64,000 nt of DNA from Punica granatum. Taxonomy: Eukaryota > Streptophyta > Magnoliopsida > Myrtales > Lythraceae. Positions 34,429-47,149 of this stretch are shown piece after piece. The translations under genes were made by a program, and so were the position numbers. How positions within the stretch are numbered: position 1 is the first letter of the stretch; each line of letters starts with the position of its first letter. The DNA lies in the NCBI RefSeq assembly GCF_007655135.1, contig NC_045129.1, forward strand, positions 11,036,001-11,100,000. Direction: 5' to 3'. The notes beneath the pieces are model-generated. The model searched no databases. It was given only the letters and a program-made list of their open reading frames with translations, and was not told the DNA's origin.

Positions 34429-37045
34429 ATTAATTCAATTTTTTTGCCATAATTAAGTCAATTTTCCTTAGGTTAATATAAGAAGTCATCATCTTTTAAT
34501 ATTACACATTTCCAAACTATTATATATTAGTTGGAATTTTGAAATATTTAATTGAAACAAAGAAAAAAAAATTTAATTCTTATATTTAATCGAAAAAATC
34601 GCAATAAGTATTCATTTTAAGTACATTAGTAAGTTAATATTCTCGTTGTATTACATATATAATAAACTTTCAAATATGCAAAAATAAAACGTGGGCAATA
34701 ATTAATCAATATAAAAAGCCTAAGTTGAATGAGAACTAAAATCATGATAATCAAAAACAAAAAGAGTGAACATTGTTAAAAAAAATGAAAGAAAAACAAA
34801 ATAAAAAAATTGCCTGACTGCTTATAATTCTAATTCTTTGTAAAAAAATTACCTAATTATTACTAATATTTTTTATATGTAAACCACATACAATTTTAAT
34901 TTCTTCTCAATTTTCATTTGGAATAAGTACCAAAAAAGATAAAAATATTTGAAACATTTTTCTTTCAAACCAAAGCATTTATTTTTGTATAAATGGGACA
35001 TAACATTTGTTAATATTTTAATAAAGGTTTTTCAATATTTTGATTTTTTTCTATTTCAAAAGTTAAATCTAAAATCCGTAAATTCTAAAAAGTTAGAACA
35101 ATTATATATATACACATAAAGAACAAACTTATGGGATTGAAAAATAAAAGAGAAAAGCAGACTAGGCTGGTGGTGGATCGTTGAAAGGCACTACCACCCC
35201 TGGCGAGGTTGTCAACAAGTGTGGTTGCAAGCGAAAGGCCCTTGCCACTCAATTTCTTGCTTTCTATGAAAATATGAGCAAAAGTGCGGAGAAAAAATTA
35301 GAAAGAAAACGCTAAAAATTCAATCAAATAATATCCCCAAACATAAAGGGAAACCTGTAATATCATAAAAAGGGTAAAATCAATTAAGAATGAAAGATAA
35401 CGAATTACTCGAGAATTATACGTAAATATTCTCTATTAAAGACCCATAAAGAATTATAAATTATAAGTGAATAGATATTTTACAAGAGATGACATATATT
35501 TTGAAATATAACAACACGAATATTGAGATTTTCGGGCAACAACATCGAGAATCTTTTGAAACTACATAATGAAACTATCAAGAAGAAAAGTTTTAGAGGG
35601 AGAAGGGAGTTCAAATGACATTTCATATTTCTATTTGAAAACTGAAATGTATATATAGTAGAAACAAATGTAATTATTTAAGTAGTCACATCCCTCTAAC
35701 AATTACATCCTTTCACCACAAAATTATTTCACCAAAAATGAAATAGTATTTGATGATTAAATTTATCTATACTAATTTAATTATCAAATTTATCTTTTTA
35801 TTAGATTATAAATTTCTCTTTATTTTTCCGATCGGATCTTTATAGTTTTTTATTATACTAAAGAAGATATAATTTTCTAATAAAAATAAAAAATTAAGTG
35901 ATGTATGAATTTCAATTAGCCCTAGGGGATGCAAGGGTTCTCTTGAAATATTGTTTGAAAAGTTGTTGCCCCTGTAATATTTAAATGAAAGGACATTTAC
36001 CAAAATGTACAATGATTTCAAGAATTACTTTAGTTTTGTTAATTATGCAAAGGAGCGAATTTGTGTTGTCATTATTTAAGTAATGGCAAAATAGGAAGAA
36101 TAGTTGGAAAAAAGACCTCATTTTTATTTTTGCCATTAAAAGCGTGAAAAGGTCCAAGAAACAGAGATTGTATGACACGCAGAGTAACGAACATATGATA
36201 CATCAAAGTTTTAAAATTATAAAGCGATACGAAAAAAAGATGACAAATGTAGGGACTAACTTTGAAATAAATGTGAGAGGAAAAGATGTCAAAAATTAAT
36301 GAAAAGAGAAAGAATCTTAATATAAGAATTATGAAAGTATGCGATCAAAAGTAACAAATCTAAAAGTGTACAACGAAAAAGTCACGGAGTATAATGGTAT
36401 TTTTGAAATAATGAAATTCGAGTAAACCCGTACATTTATATATTAGTATAGATATATACATACAATAATCAGGAATACATGCCATAATTAACGGATTGAG
36501 CAAATATTCTTCGAATATGAAGAGAAAGTATTTCTGCATTACAATCCTAATGTCTTTCAATATTTCAGCTGACATATGAACGAAATTAGTGTTAGAGGTC
36601 GACACTCATAGTCTCGCCCGAGAAAATATTATCATTCAATAAATAAATAAATAAATATATATACACATATATATAATAACAAAGATTTCGGGACACCCGC
36701 ACCATATTTAATATAGATTGCACCATGAGATAAGCAAGCGATGGGATAGCCAATTATGCGATTTTATTCTTTTTTTTTGGTTGCACCAAATGCAATGTCC
36801 TTTTTTTCTTAAGATAAACTTTTGACACGTGAATCCGGCGTCTTATTTGAAGTAATTAATAGTGTCCTGTTTTTTTTTTTTTTTTGGTCGAACAAGAAAT
36901 TAATAGCTAGGGTTCTCTTCCTAATAAAATAATCATATGAAGTCACGTCGTATGTCACAAGCATCTCTTATTTTTCCCATCTAAAGACTTCTGGCCTCAA
37001 AAAATTTAAAAACAAATTAGAAAATCAGAACTTACTAAATTGCTG
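34429..37045. other. Intergenic DNA upstream of the bHLH gene
   Basis: AT-rich with no supported gene. Near 36451, on the minus strand, A|TCTATACTAATATATAAATG looks like a Helitron 5' end, but no matching 3' end was found. A T-run (36870-36884) lies about 270 bp before the gene. Confidence 0.45.
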
Positions 37046-37053
37046 TATAAATA
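37046..37053 (+). promoter_or_regulatory. TATA box of the bHLH gene
   Basis: TATAAATA, 108 bp before the start codon and in a favourable place for a leader of about 75 nt. It is the best TATA match in the proximal upstream sequence. Confidence 0.6.
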
Positions 37054-37153
37054 TGCATTAAGCGGCATCCAGGAAAAAAGCACCAACAGAGGTCAGTGAG
37101 AGTGAATAAATTAAGACTGGCCTTTTGATGGTTGCATCTTCACCTACCTAAAT

Positions 37154-38969
37154 ATGGATTATATTGCATCCACCATCTCATTCGACCAAATCGATGAGCT
37201 ATTCCAGTTCTCCTCCTTGCCCTACCACGAACGCCAAGTCGATGAGCTTGAGGGAATCATGTTCGCTCCTTTGCCACCCAGCCGGAACGTTCTTGCCACT
37301 GCAGACCTCCAAGGCAGCCCGACACCAGTTGACCCCCTATCCACCCCTCAGGGGGCCGCCTCTGTGGAGGGAGACCCCATTGAGAACAGCAAGAAGAGAA
37401 AGATAATCCACAGGGACGTCGAGAGGCAAAGGCGGCAGGAAATGGCCTCTCTCTACCGGTCCCTTCGATCCCATCTCCCACTCGAATTACTCAAGGTGAG
37501 AAATAAATAACCTCATCTCCGCCCTTCTGAATTAGTTTGATTGTCACAAGAATCTCTTTAGGCTATAAACGTGAATGTCCGTTTAAGAACCGAATTGACT
37601 TCACTTTCCAGTGTTTGCACATATTGATTTTTCTCACATTGAAAAAAAAATAGAAGAAAAATGAACAGGTCCATTATACTGTCAACTTGAACTTTTGAAA
37701 TGGACATGAGCCTCACAATCATTTTTCTTTTTTTGGTGACATAAGTCTTTTTTTTTCGGTAGACGGTAAAATAAGTCTTCATTAAGCAACAAAATAACCA
37801 GAATCAATTACAATTGAACAAGGGGATTCAACCTAATAGTATCTCGAAACTGAGGCTGGACTATTCAAGAGTCGGAGGAACATCAAAAATAGCAAGTTGG
37901 GCCACTTGATTGCTTCCCATACGAGCTTGGATGTCTGCACAACCATTTGCTTCGCGGAAAACATGCTTCGGGATAAATCGGTCAAATATGCGGCTCAGTG
38001 TCCTACAATCGTTAATTAAACAGCCCAAATAAACATTAGAAGCCTCCTCTCCCCAAATCCAATCAAAGACTAACTGGGCATCGATCTCAACACCTAAGGA
38101 GGAGATATTGAGATTTGCAGCAAGCACCAACCCCTGCCTAAGTGCTTGGAGTTCTGCAGCCACATTTGAAGTGATCCCTAAATTCATAGTGAACCCCCCT
38201 ACCCATCGACCCTCATGGTTTCTGATCAACCCTCCGCACCAAATCACTTGTAAGGTCCGGTGGAAATTTCACAGCGCATATTGTACAAGGAAACCTCCGC
38301 TAAAGGAACAAAATTTGCTTAAATTCAGAACTTTATTTCTTTTCTTTTGTTTGGCACTCAAAATTAGGGTTTTTGGTGAATTATATTCTCAGGGGAAGAG
38401 ATCCACATCCGATCACGTTCATCAGGCAGTTGGCTACATTAAGAATCTTCAGAACAAGATACAAGAACTGAGCCGCAAGAGAGATGAGCTCAAGAGAGCA
38501 CCACAATTGAATAAGACCGATGATCCTAAGACCTTTAAAGGACTTCCGCGAACTCGTCGTCAAGTCATTCTGAGCATCAAACCTTGCATTGGAGGAGAAG
38601 AAATTATCATAAGTACAGATTCGAGACACGGTGTTGCCCTCTCGAAGGTGCTCGGTTTCTTGACTCTAGAAGGGATGAACGTAACTAGCTGCACATCGGT
38701 TAAAGTAAATGGCAGGCTACTTCACTCTGTCAAGTCCGAGGTACTTATTTAAGTAATTAGTACCTGTTTTTATTCATCACGATTTTAAAAACTAATGCTT
38801 TTACTATTGCTGGAAATTCCTGGAACTTTTCTTATCATAATATAATCTACTACATACTGATGGGAAGTATATATGGTCAATTTTCATCCTGCAGGTTATT
38901 CGTGATGACGGGAACCACACAACTAACCCCTCTCAGTTGAAGCAGAAGTTGATGAACTTATTGCACTAG
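37154..38969 (+). CDS. bHLH transcription factor, bHLH120/118/36-type (subgroup Ib)
   Basis: Three exons, 37154-37495, 38393-38740 and 38895-38969 (254 residues), all joined at GT..AG in phase 0. The N-terminus contains a short [10 protein letters not shown] acidic/aromatic stretch (14-23). Residues 80-114 are [20 protein letters not shown] followed by [15 protein letters not shown]. The basic region has the DNA-contacting H86, E90 and R94 pattern (HxxxERxRR) and helix 1. Exon 2 opens with [20 protein letters not shown] (loop, helix 2) and ends helix 2 with a K-R-D-E-L-K-R stretch. The C-terminal half (IILSTD-like strand, [22 protein letters not shown]) looks ACT-like. It probably acts in the nucleus as a dimer on E-box/G-box DNA. 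Targets cannot be read from the sequence. Intron 1 (897 bp) holds an antisense LINE fragment. The ATG follows the TATA box by 108 bp. A truncated paralogue lies at 22.3 kb. Confidence 0.9.
37741..38250 (-). mobile_element. LINE fragment (RNase H domain) in intron 1 of the bHLH gene
   Basis: The minus-strand frame 37861-38247 encodes the C-terminal RNase H-like domain (RVT_3 type) of plant non-LTR elements: [30 protein letters not shown] with the conserved Glu, [14 protein letters not shown] with Asp, then [18 protein letters not shown] with the final His/Asp pair, and a stop after about 128 residues. The first catalytic Asp lies beyond the truncated start. An A-run on the minus strand (T-run at 37748-37756) may be its poly(A) end, giving a 5'-truncated LINE. 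Target duplications are not clear (ATAAGTCTT occurs twice nearby). Confidence 0.75.
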
Positions 38970-40971
38970 CTTTATAACATTTTCTTCATTTGGCAATGGT
39001 TCTCTAATTTTACCGACCATTGGTGTCAACGATCATGTTGCACTTCACATGGCACATTTTAGCTGCATTTTTGTATATAATTAATTATCGGCAATTCCTG
39101 GACCGAGTTGCATTTCTACTGTCCTACGCAACTCTTCCAAACGATTCAGAATTGCTTTAATTATGAGATAGAAGTTGTAGCCGTACATTAGGTTGTCCCA
39201 ACGAACTTCAGAGTCCTTCTATATATGCCATTCCAACTCATTTACAGTTGTCTATATGCAATATCTATGGAGAGGAACTTTTTTTTCGGTGGTATATATG
39301 GAGGGGAATTAAATTCTGATCATTTCGTTCAATTTGTGCTTATCATTCATCTGAATTAATCTTAAGGGGCAATATATATTGTGCCAAATTTTTCTATTTG
39401 TTTAACTTTTATCTAATAAATGTTGCTATGGTTAGTAGAGACACTAGATCGTGGACCCGCGATATGTATAGATTCAATTAAACGATTTTTTTTTCTGCCA
39501 CAAAATGACTTGAATAATTCTACTGCATATTATTAATTTTGTACGTAAAAATATGAGTATCTGGTTGCACAATATTTTTGGTTATTCATAAAGTTAAATC
39601 CTCTAATCATATAATGACAGAATGAGTTTTATTATACATAAAAAAAGAGTATATTATTGTTTGCAGGTAATTATATTCATAAGAAAAGTTTTAATTAAAA
39701 GAGCTGAGTTCGATATACCAATTTTACTCGTCTAAAAGAGTTTTATATATCAATTTTCTCTAAAATCATGAAAAGTGGGGAAAAGAAAGGAAAAGTAAAT
39801 TGTTAGGTATGTTTAAGTGGTGATAAAGATTCATTTGGGGAAAAAAAAGAGCGATAAGAGAGAAAGAGAAAAAAGAGGAGGACACAGAGAGTTATAATGC
39901 AGAAAGAGAGAAAATGTAAAAAGAAAAACAGAGATAAAGTTATAGTTTAATTATAAAATATTCAAAATTAGCTCATTTTTGGTTTGTTATTTTTTTAATG
40001 TATAAACTTATAATTGCATAATATTATATTTTATGAAATTTCAAGAATCAAGAAATCAAAATTAAAAGTGCCTCTTTGCTATGACGTAGATTTTACCTTC
40101 AAATGCAGACGTATATTTAAGATGCAATGCTTAAAAAATTTTGAACTTGAAGGGAGTGCTTGTCCTATGAAAGATACTGCACGTTGCCCATCGTCTCTCT
40201 ACGTATTAGCATTTACATAGCTTTTTTGCTTAATTGCAAGTGGTCTATGGCATTTTATTTTTTAAAATTTTTCAGCGGTGGCTCTCATCATTCATTTTCC
40301 TTTTTCCTTTTCAATTACAAGTGATCTATGGCCTTTTATTTTTAAAATTAAAATTTTAACTTGTTTCTTGAGCATTTGATCAAAATCTAATAATACAATA
40401 ACTGTTATTTAAGCACTTATTCATGGAATAAATTAGATGGAATAATCATCAAACCACTTAAACCAAACAAACTAATTATAAAGTAGTAGTATTATTACAA
40501 TCTTATAAGGATTATTCTAGTCAAAATATATTATTTCTAGTAAATATATTATTCATATGTTTATTTGTTACTTCTCGAATTACAATACTATACTATAATT
40601 GTTTTTGTTAAGCACCTATATTGTTATATAAAGTAACAAATTAACCCCTGGAACTAAATTTTAGTTTGGCACTATTAGCTTAAAATATATGGATGCTTGA
40701 ATTTATCATTAATTTTAATAAAATTAACCCATATTACTATACTATTTGTTGCTATAAAAAAGATAGAAGAAAGAACTGGTAAATTCAGTTAGAACCCAAA
40801 GTATCACAATAAAAAAATTCTATTAAACCAATAACACCCACCTCTTCCTTTCATTTTTCTCTATTTTTATATTAAGAAATTTACTGAGTATGATTTTGTA
40901 GAAAATAAAACAAATGAGTATGAAAATGATACCAACTCCACTTTTACAAAATGTGCCATGATCTATATATA
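38970..40971. other. Downstream flank of the bHLH gene and intergenic DNA
   Basis: The first about 120 bp still resemble the flank of the 22-kb fragment (GGTTCTCTAATTTTACCGAC; ATCATGTTGCACTTCAC). A candidate poly(A) signal AATAAA is near 39415, far from the stop. Beyond that there are A-rich tracts and no gene. Confidence 0.45.
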
Positions 40972-41240
40972 TATATGTTAATCTATATATATTATTAGTT
41001 CAAACTACACCCACGATATCCTTTCACGATACTGCATTAAAGGTTATACACGAACCTCAAGTACACCTCAAGTCAAATTATATAGATTGTCATAATTATT
41101 TTTTAAAATTTTCGTGTACCATTTTTTTATTCTCTTTCATTTAATTTTGATAAATTATCTTTCTTTAAAATAAAATTAACAAAACATTTACTAAGAAAAT
41201 ACATAAAACTGCCCGTGCAACACGCGGGCTACAGGGTTAG
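40972..41240 (+). mobile_element. Short non-autonomous Helitron
   Basis: Starts A|TCTATATATATATATG, a common plant Helitron 5' start. Near its end is the hairpin GCCCGTGCAACACGCGGGC (41211-41229), followed 11 nt later by TTAG (worn CTAG) and T. Length 269 bp; no coding capacity. Confidence 0.6.
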
Positions 41241-41771
41241 TTTTGAAATTCTTTTGAAGGACGCGAAGAGAAATTAAATGAAGGGATAAAAATGGAAAAA
41301 GAAAAAACTTTGTAGGAAAATATTTAAAATAGGAAGAAATGGGGTAGAATTGAAAAAAGGGAGACACGTGGCCTTTTCTTATGCAATGGACCTCGAGTAA
41401 GAGATTTAGTATATTTATAAGATGAGATAAGATTCCGGGTGCTGATATGAGCACTGTAATATATCTTTTCATGTCATATTACTCAGAAAAAGTAAGTACC
41501 GTATGTATCAACAGAAAATAAAGTTAATAATTTTGATAATAAGTCGAATTGGATTTTCTAGGGGAAGAGAGAGAAGGGGAAAAAAAAAGACGTGAATGAG
41601 TATAGGGTCTGCCAACCCATAAAAAAATTTAAAAAAAAAAGAGTATAGGCTCTACCCGAGTTAATTATAATGATAAATTCTTTGATACTTGCGGTTAAGT
41701 TCCAATCTTGTGCTTAGGGGAATCAAAATAGGAGCTATGAAAAGTTTGACTCTTATTATATGTAAATTAGC

Positions 41772-41808
<37 letters not shown>

Positions 41809-41934
41809 AATTTTTATTCAAAAAGAAACTTTTTAAAAGAATAGAATCTTCATGAGAAAAAGGAATAAAAACCCCTATACTGATGTACCTTCATTTTCAA
41901 CAAAACTAAAACGATTAGAAATAAGAGATACGGG
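41241..41934. other. Intergenic DNA with a (TA)n microsatellite (41776-41806)
   Basis: AT-rich; an uninterrupted TA run of about 31 bp. No supported gene. Confidence 0.5.
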
Positions 41935-42058
41935 GTATTATAACGCGGTGACGAATAAGAAAATTTCGGATTCGATTATCATGGTGGAACTATTCGTGCT
42001 TTTTATTAATTATTAAAATCATTAGAATTTGTATTTCTTTATAGAACCACCTTTAAAA
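41935..42058 (+). mobile_element. SINE-like repeat family B, copy 6
   Basis: GGTGACGAATAAGAAAATTTC, shortened here, then GGATTCGATTATCATGGTGG and AATTATTAAAATCATTAGAA with a tail TTCTTTATAGAACC. Moderately worn. Confidence 0.45.
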
Positions 42059-43140
42059 AAATTGTTAGCAATAAATGAAATTTTATTTGCCAAAGAAAGG
42101 AGCTAGGCTAAAGTTAATTCTCCATTCTTCCTCCTCTTCACATTCTTGCTCAATTTTCATAATATAGGACTATGAAAATATATATATTTATAGATTATAA
42201 AGGAATTTCATGGAGTATAAAAATATGTTTGAAAATACTCACTTCAGAACATAGTTTTTAGTATCAAATCGAAGTGGCCAAGCCACTGGTTTGATCAAAA
42301 ACTGAACACCCAACTGTTCTGATTATTCAATTAACTCTTTTTGCATGCTACATCTGGTTGAACTCATAAAAACCAGCAGTCATATTGAAACTATGGCACG
42401 CAAAGAGTGGCCTTCAAAAGTCGCAAAAAGATGGAGTGATCGGGGTTAAGACATTTATTACTCCCTAAATTTTAATGTTTAAAGAAAATTTATGAATTAC
42501 TTTTCAAATTCTAATAAAATTCCTTGTATTCGTCTCCTAACTCTTAAAAATATTTTTCCACATTCAACCTCTCAATAGTCTAGCCTCCCCCTCACTTCAA
42601 GTCCCGGTATTCATAATCTTCAAACGAAACTCTTCCTCGCCGCAATTTCGAGTTGGACACCCGCCCATGACTTTGAATATGTCCAAAGAAGGGGCCGGCT
42701 GCGAATATGGGCATCTTATGAAGGCATATGCCTACAACTCATTTTGTCCAGATGAAATTAAGTGAAAGAGTAGAGTTCAACGCAAGCATGATTGTACTTT
42801 CATTCATCATCACCCTGTCGGCTCAATAATCTTTTAGCCACGTTACTGTTCCATCTCATCAACTCAATAGAAAAATTACAGTACTAGATAGAGAAATTAG
42901 AGTTTAGACGATTTGGTGAATGCGAGAAATTTTTTTAAAAAAATTAATAATTTTACAGTTAAAAAAATCACAATATATTTGAAAACAAAAAAGGGTTGCA
43001 GAGTTTTTTTTGTTAAATTTACCTTCTTCGAGGATGTGTGGTATCGTTTAGGGAATCTTTGATTGATTTAAACATTACCACACAATAATTTAGTATTTGA
43101 TTAGTTAAACAAAACAAATCTAATAGTGCACTCTAATAGT
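42059..43140. other. Intergenic DNA, nothing recognised
   Basis: Includes a GC-richer patch at 42590-42720 with no open frame of note. Confidence 0.4.
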
Positions 43141-43395
43141 GTGTTTGATTCTTTAGTTGAGGGGAGTTTTAATTTTAATTAGTTTATAATGATTATGATG
43201 TTAAATTATGAAAAAAAAAATGTGAAAAAATAATGAATAATTGAGAGAATTATTATTAAAAATTGAATTAAATGGTTAAAAAAATTCAAAAAAAATAAAA
43301 AATAAAAAATTATGTTATTGACTTTTATTGTGTAGTGAGTAGAGTTAAAAGTTAGAGTTAAAATCTTAAAATCGAATTGAAAAATCAAACTGGCC
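43141..43395. mobile_element. MITE-like repeat, copy 2, in the CAD 3' flank
   Basis: Second copy of the repeat at 21505-21780. Ends GTGTTTGATTCTTTAGTTGA and, inverted, AGTTTGATTTTTCAATTCGA. On the minus strand it supplies an AATAAA (43324-43329) about 260 bp after the CAD stop codon, which could serve as a poly(A) signal. Confidence 0.6.
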
Positions 43396-43588
43396 ATAAA
43401 AGTCTTAAACAAATTTAAAGTAATAAAATAATAATACGCGCCCATTATGATGATCATAATAATAATAAAAAGAAAACTTCAGTTCCTTCAACATCCCAAA
43501 AGAAGCATTAGGAATAATACCCTTCTCATAATCAAATGGACAGACACCAAGTTCTGATATAGCAAAGGGGTAATAATGCAACCATGCA

Positions 43589-46500
43589 TTAATATCTGCT
43601 CGGTAAGGAGTTGCCCACATCAATCACGAACCGGTATTTGACATCAGACTTTGCGAGCCTCTCCATAGCCGTGTTGATTTCCTCCATCCGGATCAGCTCG
43701 ATGTCAGCAGCAATATTGTGCATGGCGCAAAAGTCCAGCATCTCCTGTGTCTCCTTCATGCCCCCTACGTCGCTCCCTCCGACAAGCTTTCGCCCTTCAA
43801 ACACAGCAAAGAGGATGATTTTCAGAGATCGACTAGTCAAGTTCGTACAACGATCATAATTTATTAATGGACTACATTTTGCAAAGACATCATAATATGG
43901 CTGATTTAGCCAGGACTTTTCTTAATCGATGGCATCTTTCCAGCCCATGGTTAACTGATACTAAGTTGCACACAATGTCCAAAGATAAGCTTTACTGATA
44001 CAGTATACGCTCATAAAGCCATTAAGGATCACAAGTCTGGAGGTGCCTGGCATTGAAGTCTTACCAAGAACGAGAGGAAAGATGGGCAACTCCAGGGGCT
44101 TATCGGGCAGCCCAACAGTAACTAGTTTCCCATTAAGCTTTAGCAGACTGATCAATGGTGCCAGAGGATGGACTGCAGAAACTGTGTCGATAATGTAGTC
44201 CATTGTACCAAAAGCTGCCTGCAAATAGGCACAAAAACAAGGATATTATTGAAACTAAACCAATCCATTAGAGTAGAGCAAACCTAGTATCTTACTCCAA
44301 TAATCTGTGCCCGGTTTATTAAAAAGCGGGGTTTTCAAGGGAAAAAAGAGCATGTCGAATTGGTTTTTACGGGCTAGGTTAAATTACAATTACAATCACA
44401 AACAAAACTCACACAAGTACAGCAGTGAGCAGTGCATCCTAACAAGTATCCAGGGAGCAGTAAATGTAATAAAAAATTTCGCTAGTTTCAAAACCAAACA
44501 AAGCTGGATCCTCTGAGAGGAGTCATCTCTTCTATCTGCTGGGCAAAACCTGATAACTAGATCGAGGAAACAACTTCTTTCATAAGGTCAATCTAACACT
44601 ATAAGACTAGTCAGGACTAAGACCTTGGAAGACAAAAACTGTGAACTCGGAGGATTAATTAACGAGGTGCCCCAAGATAGCAAACTAACAATTTCCACTT
44701 CAGAAATTAGTCTTTACTGGCCTGAAGTTGGATCCCAAAATTCAAGAACAATGATGTATAGTTAGTATCATACGGACCTTCATTTTCACAAGATCACTGG
44801 TGACAAGAAATGAATCAGCACCGAGTCTCTGAATCGCCTCTGCCTCCTTACGAGGAGAGGAACTAATCACAGTAACTTTCAGTCCAAAAGCTTTCCCCAG
44901 TTTCACAGCAATATGACCAAGCCCGCCAAGGCCAGCAACACCCAGATGTTTGCCAGGCTCAGTCATCCCATAGTACTTCATTGGGCTGTAGACTGTGATG
45001 CCAGCACAGAGAAGTGGCGCCCCAGCATCAGAAGGCAAGCCCTCAGGAAAGCGAAGCACAAATCGCTGGTCAACAACTATGAAGTCAGAATAGCCCCCAT
45101 ATGTTTTTGACCCATCCTTGGAGTGGGAGTTGTAGGTGAAAATAACTTGTGGACAATAGTTTTCTAAATCTTGCTGGCAGCACTCACACGACCTGCATGA
45201 GTCCACAATGACTCCGACCCCCACGCGATCTCCCACCTTGAATTTGTTCACATTGCTCCCCACTTTTGTCACAGCACCGACAATCTCGTGCCTGAAAGAC
45301 AATAATTTTCAAATGAATTTGCCATCATGTTTTCAATCATGAGGTCACTCAAATTATGCCCCCGTATTTCAGCTTGTATAGACCATTTGGATTCTTTCCA
45401 TCAATTCATTACCATCTAACAAACATTAAAGAAACATGCGGTCCCATATATCAACATGATCACCAGCTCAAGTTAGTCAAGGCATACCAATTGAAGGCAT
45501 GAACTGTTACGGTTGTTTGGCACAAGCATACATAGTTGGAGCAAAAGGACAGCCTTAGCGTGTCTCATTCATCACAAGAATAGCATCAACAGGTACAGAC
45601 TGAGAATAAAATCATGCATTTTGATTGCTAATTTAGAAAGTAAATTACGGATTAAGAAAGCAATGTTACCCTGGGACAACAGGATAGTTTGTGAATCCCC
45701 AGTCATTCTTGGCCAAATGCAGATCGGAATGGCAAACTCCACAGTACTGAATCTTAACAGTGACATCATCATCACCATTTTCCCTGACGAAGGAAAAATT
45801 GCTCTTCAGTAAAACAAAATGGAATAAATTAACAAGGCAATCAGGTCAGCTAAACTTTATAAACATGCATAAGTGGAAAATTAAAAACTTTCAACAAAAT
45901 AATAATAGTTTAACAGCTCCTAAGAGTATAGGTATTCTTGAAAGCATCAGTACCACAAAAATAAAAGCCAAGACATCCAATTGATGATAAGATAGTGAAT
46001 GCTAGAGAGATTAGGATAATTGACCAGGCAGCAATAAATAAATCAAATCTGAGGAGGGGCTACAGAGTGTGCCCTTTTCGATCAGAGGCTCAACGCCATT
46101 GCAACGAATAGACAATCAGTTAAGTAACTTTCAGGAACAACAGAAACATCCAAGAGAATCAGCAAATAATATTAAAATAAAAAAAATCGCCGAAAAAAAC
46201 TAAACACGCAAATATCAATCTGATCAACCGTCCAGACAATGAAAACACGATAATTTTCCAAAAGGGCAACACTGAAGCTTAACCTTTGCTTATCAGATTT
46301 TGAGAGATGTCACCAGAAAGGAAGCTGATGAATCAATCCCCCCAAGAATCAACAGAATAAGACCTAGTATGCTAAACAACGAACTCATTAAGAGATGCAG
46401 CAAAAATTGAATGCTGCCATGTCCTTTTAAGTGGCCCCATGCTAAAATTAATTCTTAATCCTGAGAAGGGGCATCCAGAAGCAGACCCCAGCATGGGAAG

Positions 46501-46971
46501 ACATACATATTTAATATGTTTCCAACCAAAAAGCTTTAACCTTGCCCGGCAATTAACTTCTTCTGCAACAGCTCGATCTTCAAAAATCAAAAAAAATTTG
46601 CGTTTTGCAGAAAAATGAACTAAACTCAATTGATAGTAATGATCAACATTTCCTCTCATCTCCTGTCTGGGTGGTTATTATAAATCACTTGCAGAAGAAT
46701 GAACAGGGACAACATAAACCATCAAACCAACATGGGAAGTAGTACAGACATGATCAAACCTCGGCAGACATCAGGAGCAGATGGTACATTCGCAACCACA
46801 TTGACAGACGGATGGATGGACAGAAGAATCGTTTGAAAGAATGAAACGAGAAGGGGAAGAGGAAAGGCTGAACCTTCGAGAGAAATGGAAGGGAGAAAGG
46901 GTGCCGGACTTGTCCACGGCAGCCCAACCCAGAACCTTCTGTGGGTGTTCCTGACATGGAGCTTTCGCCAT
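43589..46971 (-). CDS. Probable cinnamyl alcohol dehydrogenase, CAD6/CAD9-type
   Basis: Five exons on the minus strand: 46874-46971, 45670-45783, 44778-45291, 44065-44218 and 43589-43794. All junctions are GT..AG, giving 361 residues, the normal length for plant CADs. It is a zinc-dependent medium-chain dehydrogenase that reduces (hydroxy)cinnamaldehydes to alcohols with NADPH, and is cytosolic. Catalytic zinc ligands are C50 (CGVCHSDLH), H72/E73 (PGHEIVG) and C166 (PLLCAGIT). Structural zinc ligands are C103, C106, C109 and C117. The nucleotide motif GLGGLG is at 191-196, and S214-S216 with K219 favour NADPH. The N-terminus ([20 protein letters not shown]) and [20 protein letters not shown] near the end fit the CAD6/9 clade rather than the main lignin CAD4/5 clade, so the substrate may be another aldehyde. 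No frame damage is seen. A TATA box lies about 90 bp upstream. Confidence 0.93.
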
Positions 46972-47000
46972 CCCTCTCTCTCTCTCTTCCTCTCTGCTCT
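46971..47000 (-). repeat. GA-rich leader of the CAD gene
   Basis: On the coding strand an AGAGAGGAAGAGAGAGAGAG purine run ends right at the start codon, a common plant 5'-leader feature. Confidence 0.7.
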
Positions 47001-47060
47001 ACTGTGCTCCTGACTTGCTCTGGTGAGTATTGGACTCTCGCCGCGCTGGGGCTTTACCCG

Positions 47061-47068
47061 CTTATATA
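47061..47068 (-). promoter_or_regulatory. TATA box of the CAD gene
   Basis: TATATAAG on the minus strand, 90-97 bp upstream of the ATG, implying a leader of about 60 nt. No AC-element typical of lignin genes was noticed in the first 150 bp upstream. Confidence 0.65.
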
Positions 47069-47149
47069 ATGTTATAATGTCACCGACTGACCTGAGAGGA
47101 GAGAGGGCGGACAGTAACCAGAAAAAGAAAATGGCGTTATTTAAATTAA

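Noticed and set aside
37164..37481. Alternative frames over bHLH exon 1 (80 codons plus strand, 74 codons minus strand)
   Set aside because: They are shadows of the coding frame; only the frame with the HxxxERxRR basic region connects correctly to exon 2.
38381..38629. Minus-strand frame over bHLH exon 2
   Set aside because: Shadow of the real exon; a similar shadow occurs at 22243-22500 over the paralogous fragment.
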